This document shows, one piece after another, positions 1 through 5,844 of a DNA stretch of 8,390 nt. The stretch's first letter is position 1; each line of letters begins with the position of its first letter. A program made the position numbers and the translations under genes. Origin of the DNA: Comamonadaceae bacterium (lineage in GTDB: Bacteria > Pseudomonadota > Gammaproteobacteria > Burkholderiales > Burkholderiaceae_C); assembly GCA_947374485.1 (NCBI GenBank), contig CANCCF010000179.1, positions 1 through 8,390 on the forward strand, given 5' to 3'. Under the pieces are notes generated by a model. It did not search any database. It was not told the origin of the DNA and worked only from the letters and a program-made list of their open reading frames with translations.

Positions 1-556
1 CGCCAAAGGGCACCAACCGCTCCTTGGAACCCTTGCCCAGCACCCGTAGCACGTTGTCGTTGAGGCTCACATTGAACACCCGCAGGTCCACCAGCTCGCT
101 CACGCGCAGGCCGCTGGCATACAGCAGCTCCAGCATGGTGCGGTCGCGCATACCCAGGGCGTTGGAGGTATCGGGTGCGGCCAACAGGGCCTCGACCTGC
201 GCCTCGGTCAGGGTCTTGGGCACACGCAAGGCCTGCTTGGCGGACTGCAGCTTGAGGGTGGGGTCGGCTTGCAGCTGGTTCTCGCGCAGAGCCCAGCGGA
301 AGTAGCGTTTGAAGACCGTCAGGCGGCGGTTGGCGCTGCTGGCCTTGGTGGCAGCATGGCGGTGTGAAAAATACGCGGTGATGTCATCCGCCGTGCTGGC
401 GTTCAGGCTGCGGCCCTGGGCAGTCAGCCACTGGGCATACAGCAACAGGTCGCGCCGGTAGGCGGCCAGTGTGTTTTTGGCCAGACCCTCTTCCAGCCAG
501 ATCGCGTCCATAAAGGCGTCGATGGCGTGCTGGCTGGAGACAAGGTGGGTGGACAT
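1..556 (-). CDS. xerD: Tyrosine recombinase XerD (partial, N-terminal 185 residues)
   Basis: Site-specific tyrosine recombinase that, with XerC and FtsK, resolves chromosome dimers at dif in the cytoplasm. Reading the minus strand from the ATG at 556 gives 185 codons open to the window edge; the full protein is usually about 300 residues, so roughly 60% is present. The N-terminal SAM-like DNA-binding domain covers about residues 8-95 (EEGLAKNTLAAYRRDL near residue 22, then a helical region ending RYFRWALRE). The catalytic domain starts near residue 112 (VPKTLTEAQVEALL). R151 in ASGLRVSEL is the first catalytic Arg and K175 in GKGSKERLVP the beta-hairpin Lys; they match E. coli XerD R148 and K172 as I recall them. 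The HxxR, H/W and Tyr motifs lie outside the window. XerC is the main alternative, but the SGLRVSEL and GKGSKERLVP segments read as XerD. Divergent from the AEC permease gene across 36 bp. No Shine-Dalgarno sequence is visible. Confidence 0.93.
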   Translation of the reverse strand, partial: MSTHLVSSQHAIDAFMDAIWLEEGLAKNTLAAYRRDLLLYAQWLTAQGRSLNASTADDITAYFSHRHAATKASSANRRLTVFKRYFRWALRENQLQADPTLKLQSAKQALRVPKTLTEAQVEALLAAPDTSNALGMRDRTMLELLYASGLRVSELVDLRVFNVSLNDNVLRVLGKGSKERLVPFG

Positions 557-565
557 GGCCGCGGC

Positions 566-571
566 AGTTTA
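566..571 (-). promoter_or_regulatory. Possible -10 box of xerD
   Basis: On the minus strand TAAACT lies 9 nt before the xerD ATG at 556. It matches four of six bases of the -10 consensus and no Shine-Dalgarno sequence follows, so the message would have little or no leader. No convincing -35 is seen. The call rests mainly on the same layout recurring at four other starts in this window. Confidence 0.3.
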
Positions 572-580
572 CCCGGCTGG

Positions 581-586
581 TATTCT
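581..586 (+). promoter_or_regulatory. Possible -10 box of the AEC permease gene
   Basis: TATTCT lies 6 nt before the GTG start at 593, which puts the expected transcription start on the start codon itself. No Shine-Dalgarno sequence is present in between. There is no clear -35. This box lies only 9 bp from the proposed xerD -10 box on the other strand, so the two polymerase footprints would overlap and probably exclude each other. Confidence 0.35.
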
Positions 587-592
587 CGACGC

Positions 593-1507
593 GTGAACTA
601 CGCGCAACTGCTCTTCCCCGACTTCGCCCTCATCCTCTGCGGCTTTCTGGTCTGCCGCTTCACCAGCCTGAACCGCACGGTGTGGCAGCAGGTGGACGCG
701 CTGGTGTATTTCTTTTTGTTCCCGGTGCTGCTGTTCCAGTCCATCGCCAAGACCACGCTGGACCTGCGCGCCGCCTCCAGCCTGATTGCGGCCGGCTGGG
801 CGCTGGGGCTGACCGGCATTGCCCTGGCCTACGCCCTGCCCCACCTGCCGCTGCTGGGCCGCCACATCCACCAGCGCGAGCACGCGGCCAGCGCGCAGGT
901 GGCGTTTCGCTTCAACTCCTTCATTGGCCTGGCGCTGGCCGACAAGCTCGCCGGGCCCGAGGGCTTGCTGCTGATGGCGGTGCTGATTGGCGTGTGCGTG
1001 CCGCTCTTCAACATGGCCGCCGTCTGGCCCATGGCGCGCCATGCCGAACACGGCTTCTGGCACGCGCTGGTGCGCAACCCGCTGGTGCTGGGCACGGCGG
1101 CCGGGCTGCTGACCAATGTGCTGGGCCTGCATCTGCCCGCCTGGGCCGAGCCCACGGTAACGCGCGTGGGCTCGGCCGCGCTGGCACTCGGGCTGATGGC
1201 AGCGGGCGCGGGCATGCAGCTCGGTGCGCTCTCCCGCCACAGGCTGCTGACTGCTGCGGTGCTGGCCATTCGGCATTTCGCGTTGCCGCTGGTGGCCCTG
1301 GGGCTGGCGCGGCTCCTGGGCCTGACGCCGCTGCAAAGCACCATGCTGCTGGCCTTCTCGGCCCTGCCCACCGCCTCCACCGCCTACGTGCTGGCTGCGC
1401 GCATGGGCTATGACGGCGCCTATGTGGCAGGGCTGGTCACGCTGTCCACCCTCTTGGGCATGGCCAGCCTGCCGTTTGCGCTGGGGGTGTTGCGGCTCTT
1501 GCCTTAG
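593..1507 (+). CDS. AEC (auxin efflux carrier) family permease
   Basis: Predicted inner-membrane secondary transporter of the AEC family (PF03547), whose bacterial members move small organic acids or are uncharacterised; the substrate cannot be read from the sequence. The 304-residue length is usual for the family. It is hydrophobic throughout, with about ten membrane segments in two halves. Family-like signatures are FRFNSFIGLALADKLAGPEG (about residues 103-122), RNPLVLGTAAGLLTNVLG (about 162-179) and ALPTASTAYVLAARMGYDG in the second half, followed by a small-residue-rich last helix. I chose the GTG at 593 because the upstream ATG at 527 lies inside xerD and would add a charged, non-family N-terminus (GDKVGGHGRGS), whereas NYAQLLFPDFALILCGFLVCR is a normal first membrane segment. 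Transcribed away from xerD. Its stop codon overlaps the stop of the convergent hydrolase gene by 4 bp, so there is no room for a terminator between them. Confidence 0.88.
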   Translation: MNYAQLLFPDFALILCGFLVCRFTSLNRTVWQQVDALVYFFLFPVLLFQSIAKTTLDLRAASSLIAAGWALGLTGIALAYALPHLPLLGRHIHQREHAASAQVAFRFNSFIGLALADKLAGPEGLLLMAVLIGVCVPLFNMAAVWPMARHAEHGFWHALVRNPLVLGTAAGLLTNVLGLHLPAWAEPTVTRVGSAALALGLMAAGAGMQLGALSRHRLLTAAVLAIRHFALPLVALGLARLLGLTPLQSTMLLAFSALPTASTAYVLAARMGYDGAYVAGLVTLSTLLGMASLPFALGVLRLLP

Positions 1508-2304
1508 TGCAGGGTCTGCAGGGTTTGCGTCTGCACACCGGCGGCGCGGGCACGCTGCAAAAAGGCCTGGCCTGCAGCCTCGAAACCGTTCACCGGGCTC
1601 ATGCAATCGGTGAGCAACACGGTGCGCTGCAGGCGCGGTGCGGGCAGGTGGGCCAGCATGTCGTCCACGGAGGCGGCCACACAGTGGCTCAGGGCCTCAC
1701 CGGCGACCAGCAGGGTGTTGCCCGAGGCGCCCAACTGCTGCAGCAAGGCCTGGTTGAGCTGGGTGCGCGCATCGTCGGCGCGCGGCACCTCGGCGCGAAA
1801 GGCGCTGTACTGCTCGGTCAGCGGATGCAGGCCCTTGAGCACCTTGTTGCAGACCTTGCCTGCCTGCGCCTCCCAGGCGGCAATGGCCGTTGCAAGACCG
1901 CTGTGAATGGTGTGGCCCCAGGTGCCCAGCACGCAGTGCACCGGCCATACGATGAGCTGGCGCTGGCCACCGGCTTCGAGCGCCTGCAGGTAGTGCAGCA
2001 CCTCGGCGCGGAATTTGGCATGGCGCGGCTGGTAGCGCCCCGCCTGCACATCGGCAGCCGTCACCAGCGTAAAAGGGGCCAGCGGCTGGCCCTGGGCGTC
2101 TTGCCAGAAGCTGGTGCGCTCCACCCCCACACTGGCGTGCGAATCGAGCGTGACGGTGATGGACTGCACCGCATCCAGATGCGCCTGCAGCCAGTCGGCC
2201 AGGCGCTGCATGTCGGCGTTGGCACCGGGCACCGGCAGCGCAGCCCCGGCAATGTCCAGAAAGTCGTTTTGCGGGTCGATGACCAGCAGGTCACAGGATG
2301 TCAT
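1504..2304 (-). CDS. Nicotinamidase-like cysteine hydrolase (isochorismatase superfamily)
   Basis: Predicted cytoplasmic amidohydrolase of 266 residues, probably converting nicotinamide to nicotinate for NAD salvage. The catalytic triad is visible: D10 in VIDPQNDF, K157 in KVLKGLHP and C208 in ALSHCVAASVDDM. Metal ligands are D54 and H56 in TLDSHAS, and H123 in WPVHCVLGTWG; the last motif closely resembles the yeast Pnc1 segment WPVHCV as I recall it. E203-A204 before the Cys forms the cis-peptide region typical of the fold. It is longer than classical PncA (about 190-215 residues), mainly through a segment at about residues 68-115 between the two metal motifs. The substrate could therefore differ, and I give no gene symbol. 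The ATG at 2304 overlaps the queG stop (ATGA, 4 bp), with AAGGAA (2312-2317) 7 nt upstream inside queG, so translation is probably coupled to queG. It converges on the AEC permease gene with a 4-bp overlap. Confidence 0.82.
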   Translation of the reverse strand: MTSCDLLVIDPQNDFLDIAGAALPVPGANADMQRLADWLQAHLDAVQSITVTLDSHASVGVERTSFWQDAQGQPLAPFTLVTAADVQAGRYQPRHAKFRAEVLHYLQALEAGGQRQLIVWPVHCVLGTWGHTIHSGLATAIAAWEAQAGKVCNKVLKGLHPLTEQYSAFRAEVPRADDARTQLNQALLQQLGASGNTLLVAGEALSHCVAASVDDMLAHLPAPRLQRTVLLTDCMSPVNGFEAAGQAFLQRARAAGVQTQTLQTLH

Positions 2305-3416
2305 GGAGAGCTTCCTTCAGCGTGGTAGGTTTGATCCAATGCCCATTGCACATGCTCGCACACCAGTACACTCTCGTGCGCCAGGCGCGTCTGCAGGGCG
2401 GCTTGCAGGCGCTGCCGCTCTTCTGCGTCGGGCGTGGCGCGCAGGGCATTGCCCAGCGCCACAGCCACATTGCGCAGCCAGCGCACATGGCCTATGCGGC
2501 GAATGGGGCTGCCCTCGGTGCGCTGCAAAAATTCTTCTTCGCTCCAGCCCATGAGGGCGCACAGGTCCTGGCCCGTCAGGCCTGCGCGCTCATCAAAGTC
2601 GGGCAGCACCGCACGCTGTGCAAACTTGTTCCAGGGGCAGACCAGCTGGCAGTCGTCGCAGCCGTAAATGCGGTTGCCGATGAGCGGGCGCAAGTCAGGC
2701 GCAATGCTGCCGGCATGCTCGATCGTCAGATACGAAATGCAGCGCCGCGCGTCCAGCCGCTGCGGACCCAGAATGGCCTGCGTCGGGCACACGGCGATAC
2801 AGGCAGTGCAACTGCCGCAATGGGCCTGCACCGCGGGTGTTGGCGGCAGGGCCAGATCGATAAAAACTTCGCCCAAAAAAAACATCGACCCGGCCTCGCG
2901 GTTGAGCACCAGCGTGTGCTTGCCGCGCCAACCCTGGCCGCTGCGCGTGGCCAGCTCGGCCTCCAGCACCGGGGCCGAATCGGTAAAGACACGGTGGCCC
3001 AAGGGGCCTGCCTTTTCAGCCAGAGCGTCGGCAAGTTTTTGCAGGCGGCCGCGCAAAACTTTGTGGTAATCACGGCCACGGGCGTAGAGCGACACCACGC
3101 CCTCAGCTGGGCGCTGCAGGCGCGCGAGCTCCTGCGCCTGCCAGTCAGGCGGCGTGCCTTGGGGCAGGTAGTCCATGCGCGCGGTAATCACGCTGACCGT
3201 GCCGGGCACCAGCTCGGCCGGGCGCGCACGCTTCTTGCCGTGGCTGGCCATGTAGTGCATGTCGCCGTGAAAGCCCTGTTGCAGCCAGGCCAGCAATCCG
3301 GGCTCGGCCGACGATAAATCCACACCGGCCACGCCAATTTGGGAGAATCCCAACGTGTGGGCGCTGGCGCGCAGGTGTGCCAGCAGGGCCTGATCATTTG
3401 GAGTGCTGTGAATCAT
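2301..3416 (-). CDS. queG: Epoxyqueuosine reductase QueG
   Basis: Cobalamin- and iron-sulfur-dependent enzyme that reduces epoxyqueuosine to queuosine in the wobble base of GUN tRNAs, the last step of the pathway. The 371-residue length is normal. The N-terminal part (about 1-180) carries the cobalamin-binding fold, with RGRDYHKVLRGRL (113-125) and TDSAPVLEAELA, whose D146 aligns with the proposed proton-donor Asp of the family. The ferredoxin-like part has eight Cys for two 4Fe-4S clusters: C200, C203, C206 and C210 in CGSCTACIAVCPT, C226 in RRCISYLTIE, and C253, C256 and C260 in CDDCQLVCPWNKF. The C-terminal third (about 290-360) is a HEAT-like helical tail (IGHVRWLRNVAVALGNAL). First gene of a pair with the hydrolase (4-bp overlap), and divergent from tsaE by 24 bp. 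No Shine-Dalgarno sequence precedes the ATG. In enterobacteria queG is next to nnr and tsaE; here it faces away from tsaE. Confidence 0.96.
   Translation of the reverse strand: MIHSTPNDQALLAHLRASAHTLGFSQIGVAGVDLSSAEPGLLAWLQQGFHGDMHYMASHGKKRARPAELVPGTVSVITARMDYLPQGTPPDWQAQELARLQRPAEGVVSLYARGRDYHKVLRGRLQKLADALAEKAGPLGHRVFTDSAPVLEAELATRSGQGWRGKHTLVLNREAGSMFFLGEVFIDLALPPTPAVQAHCGSCTACIAVCPTQAILGPQRLDARRCISYLTIEHAGSIAPDLRPLIGNRIYGCDDCQLVCPWNKFAQRAVLPDFDERAGLTGQDLCALMGWSEEEFLQRTEGSPIRRIGHVRWLRNVAVALGNALRATPDAEERQRLQAALQTRLAHESVLVCEHVQWALDQTYHAEGSSP
2312..2317 (-). promoter_or_regulatory. Ribosome binding site of the nicotinamidase-like gene
   Basis: AAGGAA on the minus strand sits 7 nt before the ATG at 2304, within the last codons of queG. 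It fixes the start of the downstream gene and supports the 4-bp overlap as a real translational junction. Confidence 0.6.
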
Positions 3417-3425
3417 CTATCTGCC

Positions 3426-3431
3426 ATTGTA
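3426..3431 (-). promoter_or_regulatory. Possible -10 box of queG
   Basis: TACAAT on the minus strand (five of six consensus bases) lies 9 nt before the queG ATG at 3416, with no Shine-Dalgarno sequence between. The transcript would have almost no leader. No -35 box is seen at the expected distance, where the DNA is already tsaE coding sequence. The box overlaps by one base the AGGA used by tsaE on the other strand. Confidence 0.4.
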
Positions 3432-3434
3432 GGA
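3431..3434 (+). promoter_or_regulatory. Ribosome binding site deciding the tsaE start
   Basis: AGGA ends 6 nt before the GTG at 3441. With the absence of any in-frame ATG, GTG or TTG between 3441 and the conserved domain, it supports the GTG as the tsaE start. Confidence 0.5.
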
Positions 3435-3440
3435 AGCGAC

Positions 3441-4043
3441 GTGCAAAGCGGCGCAACAACCCCGCTGCAAGCCGGGGCTGCAGCTTGCGCGCTGGAGGCA
3501 GGGGCTGCAGCTTGCGCGCTGCAGTGGCTGTGGCGCGACGAGGCCGCCACCCAGGTCTTTGCCCACACGCTGGCACAGGTGCCCGGCCTGGGCCAGGCTT
3601 TCATCACCCTGCAGGGCGACCTGGGCGCGGGCAAGACCACGCTGGCACGCCACCTGCTGCAGGCGCTGGGCGTGCAGGGCCGCATCAAGAGCCCCACCTA
3701 TGCGATTGTGGAGTCGTATGAGACTGCCAGCTTCCCTGTCTGGCACTTCGACTTCTATCGCTTCAACGACCCACAGGAGTGGGAGGACGCGGGCTTTCGC
3801 GACCTCTTTGCCAGCCCGGGCCTGAAGCTGGTGGAGTGGCCGCAAAAGGCCGCTGGCCTGCTGCCCCAGGCCGATCTGGACATCGCCCTGCACACCGAGG
3901 GCGAGGCCGCGCGCAGCGTGCGCCTGTGCAGCCACACGCCCCTGGGCCGCGCGCTGCTGCTGGCACTGGCGCAGGCAACCGGCCAGCCGCTGGCGCCCGG
4001 CGCAGCACACCCGGCAGCACCTTTGGCGGGCGCGGGCGCATGA
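3441..4043 (+). CDS. tsaE: tRNA t6A biosynthesis ATPase TsaE
   Basis: Small P-loop ATPase that works with TsaB and TsaD to make N6-threonylcarbamoyladenosine at position 37 of ANN-decoding tRNAs; formerly YjeE. The Walker A motif GDLGAGKTT is at about residues 59-67 (K65, T66), the switch-like SPTYAIVE at 84-91, the HFDFYR metal/active-site motif at 102-107 and the conserved EWP at 132-134. At 200 residues it is longer than many TsaE proteins (about 150-180). The extra length is an N-terminal tail of about 28 residues containing two perfect copies of AGAAACAL, and a C-terminal tail rich in Ala and Pro. The GTG at 3441 has AGGA 6 nt upstream. The in-frame ATG at 3339 would run through the opposite-strand queG start and adds non-family sequence, so I reject it. 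Its last codon overlaps the amidase start (ATGA), as in the enterobacterial tsaE-amiB pair. Confidence 0.95.
   Translation: MQSGATTPLQAGAAACALEAGAAACALQWLWRDEAATQVFAHTLAQVPGLGQAFITLQGDLGAGKTTLARHLLQALGVQGRIKSPTYAIVESYETASFPVWHFDFYRFNDPQEWEDAGFRDLFASPGLKLVEWPQKAAGLLPQADLDIALHTEGEAARSVRLCSHTPLGRALLLALAQATGQPLAPGAAHPAAPLAGAGA
3474..3521 (+). repeat. In-frame tandem duplication (27-bp period) in tsaE
   Basis: A 21-bp sequence at 3474-3494 recurs exactly at 3501-3521, a period of 27 bp or nine codons. Both copies encode AGAAACAL, preceded by Gln or Glu. The unit lies between the start codon and the ATPase domain. Each copy contains GCTTGC, which can pair with GCAAGC at 3467-3472 in the early mRNA. 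It looks like a recent replication-slippage duplication that kept the frame. Confidence 0.85.
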
Positions 4044-5428
4044 GGCGGCGCGAGGCGCTGCTGCGCTCGGGCGGTATTGTGCTGGCCCTGGGCCTGTCCG
4101 ACATCGTGCGTGGCGCCACCATCGTGAGCGTGCGCGTCTGGCCTGCACCCGAGTATTCGCGCGTGACGATTGAGTCGGACACGGCGCTCACCGCGCAACA
4201 GACTTTCATTGGCAGCCCGCCGCGCCTGGCGGTGGACATCAACGGCCTGAGCCTGAGCCCCACGCTCAAGGAGCTGGTGGCCAAGGTGCAGCCCGATGAC
4301 CCGAATATTGCGGGCATCCGCGTGGGCCAGTTCAGCCCGGACGTGGTGCGCCTGGTGGTGGACCTGAAAAAGCCCATACGCCCGCAGGTCTTCACCCTCA
4401 AACCAGTGGGCGCCTACCAGCACCGGCTGGTGTTTGACCTCTACCCCGAGCAGGAGACAGATCCGCTGGAGGCGCTGATCAGCGAAAAAACGCGCGAGGC
4501 CGGCGCCACCGCAGCGCCCGCTCTAGCGGCGTCCGCTGACCCGCTGGGCGAGCTGATGGCGCGGCAAAGCCAGCGCCCATCCAAAGCCCCAACGCAAACC
4601 CAAGCGCAAACCCAGGCCAAACCCGGCGCGGTGACGCCCACGCCCACGCCAGCCGATGCCGACAAGGAAGACCCGCGCGCCCTGGCCGCGGACGCAGGCA
4701 CCGAGCGCCTCATCATCATCGCCCTCGACCCCGGCCACGGCGGCGAAGACCCGGGCGCCATCGGGCCGGGTGGCACGCGCGAGAAGGACGTGGTGCTGCG
4801 CCTGGCGCACATGCTGCGTGAGCGCATCAACGCCACCAGCGTCAAAGGCAACGCCATGCGCGCCTACCTCACCCGCGACGCCGACTTCTTTGTGCCCCTG
4901 GGTGTGCGTGTGCAAAAGGCGCGCCGGGTACAGGCCGACCTGTTTGTGAGCCTGCATGCCGATGCCTTTTTCACCCCCGACCCGCAGGGCGCCAGCGTGT
5001 TTGCGCTCAGCCAGGGCGGCGCCTCCAGCAGTGCCGCGCGCTGGATGGCGGCCAAGGAAAACAAGGCCGACCTGATCGGCGGCCTCAATGTGCGCGCCAA
5101 GGACGCCACCGTGCAGCGGGCCCTGCTCGACATGAGCACCACCGCGCAGATCAACGACAGCCTGAAGCTGGGCAACAAGCTGCTGGGTGAAATCAAACGC
5201 GTGGGCAAACTGCACAAGGGCTCGGTGGAGCAGGCCGGGTTTGCCGTGCTCAAGGCCCCCGACATTCCCAGCGTGCTGGTGGAGGCCGCCTTCATCAGCA
5301 ACCCCTCGGAAGAAGCCAAGCTCAACAGCGAAGCGTTTCTGAACCAGCTGGCCGACGCGCTGATGCGCGGCATCCAGGGCTACTTCGCCAAGAACCCGCC
5401 GCTCTCTCGTGTGCGGGTGAGCAGCTAG
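4040..5428 (+). CDS. amiC: N-acetylmuramoyl-L-alanine amidase, AmiC type (AMIN + Amidase_3)
   Basis: Periplasmic zinc amidase that cuts the bond between N-acetylmuramic acid and L-alanine in peptidoglycan to separate daughter cells. The 462-residue protein starts with MRRREALLRSGG and a hydrophobic stretch ending near residue 28 (VRGA), a Tat-like signal peptide as in E. coli AmiA and AmiC. An AMIN domain (about 29-132) would target it to the septum. A Gln/Thr/Pro-rich linker (about 150-222, with QTQAQTQA and TPTPTP) leads to Amidase_3 (about 225-450). Zinc ligands are H233 in DPGHGG, E248 in REKD and H306 in SLHADA; the catalytic Glu is E415 in VLVEAAF. The segment from KADLIGG to LLDMSTTAQINDS matches the blocking helix of amidases switched on by EnvC or NlpD LytM factors, so it is probably autoinhibited. 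The ATG overlaps the tsaE stop by 4 bp and lacks a clear Shine-Dalgarno sequence, so translation is probably coupled. Upstream in-frame starts lie inside tsaE. AmiB is the enterobacterial counterpart at this locus. Confidence 0.94.
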   Translation: MRRREALLRSGGIVLALGLSDIVRGATIVSVRVWPAPEYSRVTIESDTALTAQQTFIGSPPRLAVDINGLSLSPTLKELVAKVQPDDPNIAGIRVGQFSPDVVRLVVDLKKPIRPQVFTLKPVGAYQHRLVFDLYPEQETDPLEALISEKTREAGATAAPALAASADPLGELMARQSQRPSKAPTQTQAQTQAKPGAVTPTPTPADADKEDPRALAADAGTERLIIIALDPGHGGEDPGAIGPGGTREKDVVLRLAHMLRERINATSVKGNAMRAYLTRDADFFVPLGVRVQKARRVQADLFVSLHADAFFTPDPQGASVFALSQGGASSSAARWMAAKENKADLIGGLNVRAKDATVQRALLDMSTTAQINDSLKLGNKLLGEIKRVGKLHKGSVEQAGFAVLKAPDIPSVLVEAAFISNPSEEAKLNSEAFLNQLADALMRGIQGYFAKNPPLSRVRVSS

Positions 5429-5441
5429 CCCGCTAAGCGGG
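5429..5441. terminator. Short hairpin between convergent amidase and YCII genes (weak terminator candidate)
   Basis: CCCGC and GCGGG form a perfect 5-bp stem with a TAA loop, extendable by one G-T pair, directly after the amidase stop and across the stop of the convergent small gene. There is no T tract on either side, so it is at best a weak bidirectional terminator or an mRNA 3' end stabiliser. Confidence 0.3.
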
Positions 5442-5780
5442 TATCGGCAGACACTCCATCACCTCCACCCCGGCACCGGGGAAGTGGGTGAAATGCGGGT
5501 GGTCCATAAACAACTGGGCCGCGGCCTCGTGCGAGGCGGCTTTGACGATGGTGAAGGCCGCCATGGCATTGTGGATGTCGGTGATGCCATCCTTGCCGAT
5601 GCGCTTGGTGTAGCCCAGCGGACCACCGGGCTCGACAATTGATTTCTGGTGCCGCGCGCCCCAGTCTTTCCAGGCCTGCATGCCTTCTGCTTGGCGTTTG
5701 CTTTTTTCGGCCTCGGGTAGGTGGTTCCAGTCCGCCATGGCCTCGGGTGTTCCGGTGTAGATTGCCAGGAAGTTTTTCAT
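5433..5780 (-). CDS. YCII-related (DGPF-type) small protein
   Basis: A 115-residue soluble protein resembling the YCII/DGPF family, small alpha/beta ferredoxin-like proteins of mostly unknown function. Family-like features are the N-terminal strand MKNFLAIYTG, a long acidic and basic helix with WKDWGARH, the segment GGPLGYTKRI, the strand AAFTIVKAASHEAAAQLF, and the typical ending HPHFTHFPGAGVEVMECLPI. No catalytic function can be assigned; the His-rich PHFTHF might be part of a binding pocket, which is speculation. The ATG at 5780 has AAGGAG 9 nt upstream, the best Shine-Dalgarno sequence in the window, and a promoter-like pair further upstream, so it is probably transcribed on its own although it follows the MFS gene by 47 bp on the same strand. 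It converges on the amidase gene with 4 bp between the stop codons. Confidence 0.8.
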   Translation of the reverse strand: MKNFLAIYTGTPEAMADWNHLPEAEKSKRQAEGMQAWKDWGARHQKSIVEPGGPLGYTKRIGKDGITDIHNAMAAFTIVKAASHEAAAQLFMDHPHFTHFPGAGVEVMECLPIPA

Positions 5781-5789
5781 AGCCCCATG

Positions 5790-5795
5790 CTCCTT
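5790..5795 (-). promoter_or_regulatory. Ribosome binding site of the YCII-type gene
   Basis: AAGGAG on the minus strand, 9 nt before the ATG at 5780. A nearer upstream ATG at 5786-5788 is out of frame and stops at once, so the start at 5780 is well fixed. Confidence 0.65.
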
Positions 5796-5814
5796 GAACG
5801 CTGAACACCGTTTC

Positions 5815-5844
5815 AGTATAGGTAGCCCTAGTCCGGCTTTTCAA
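5815..5844 (-). promoter_or_regulatory. Sigma-70-type promoter of the YCII-type gene
   Basis: On the minus strand TTGAAA (5839-5844) and TATACT (5815-5820) are separated by 18 bp. Each matches five of six consensus bases. The -35 lies in the last codons of the MFS gene and the -10 just after its stop. Transcription would start near 5808 and leave a leader of about 28 nt carrying the AAGGAG. It is the only complete -35/-10 pair I see in the window. Confidence 0.5.

Noticed and set aside
569..1606. 345-codon open frame on the minus strand opposite the AEC gene
   Set aside because: Its translation is rich in Gln, Arg, His and Gly with no family motif, as expected for the antisense of a GC-rich membrane protein gene; the plus-strand gene has clear AEC features.
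1507..2328. 273-codon plus-strand frame opposite the nicotinamidase-like gene
   Set aside because: Low-complexity His/Gln/Gly-rich translation; the minus strand has a complete catalytic triad and metal site.
2298..3317. 339-codon plus-strand frame opposite queG
   Set aside because: No recognisable motif; the minus-strand QueG has both iron-sulfur motifs and the expected length.
3398..3430. Possible tsaE promoter (TTGGAG near 3398)
   Set aside because: No -10 hexamer lies at 16-18 bp from it; the candidates at 14 or 21 bp are weak, so I do not call it.
3339..3440. Upstream ATG extending TsaE by 34 residues
   Set aside because: The extension overlaps the opposite-strand start of queG and resembles no TsaE; the GTG at 3441 has AGGA at a proper distance.
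3779..4039. Upstream ATG extending the amidase by 87 residues
   Set aside because: The extension lies fully inside tsaE in another frame and would bury the Tat-like signal peptide that begins at 4040.
4590..4650. Short repeats in the amidase linker (cgcaaaccca twice with a 12-bp period, then acgccc repeats)
   Set aside because: They encode a low-complexity QTQA/TPTP linker between two domains, common in this family; not a mobile or regulatory element.
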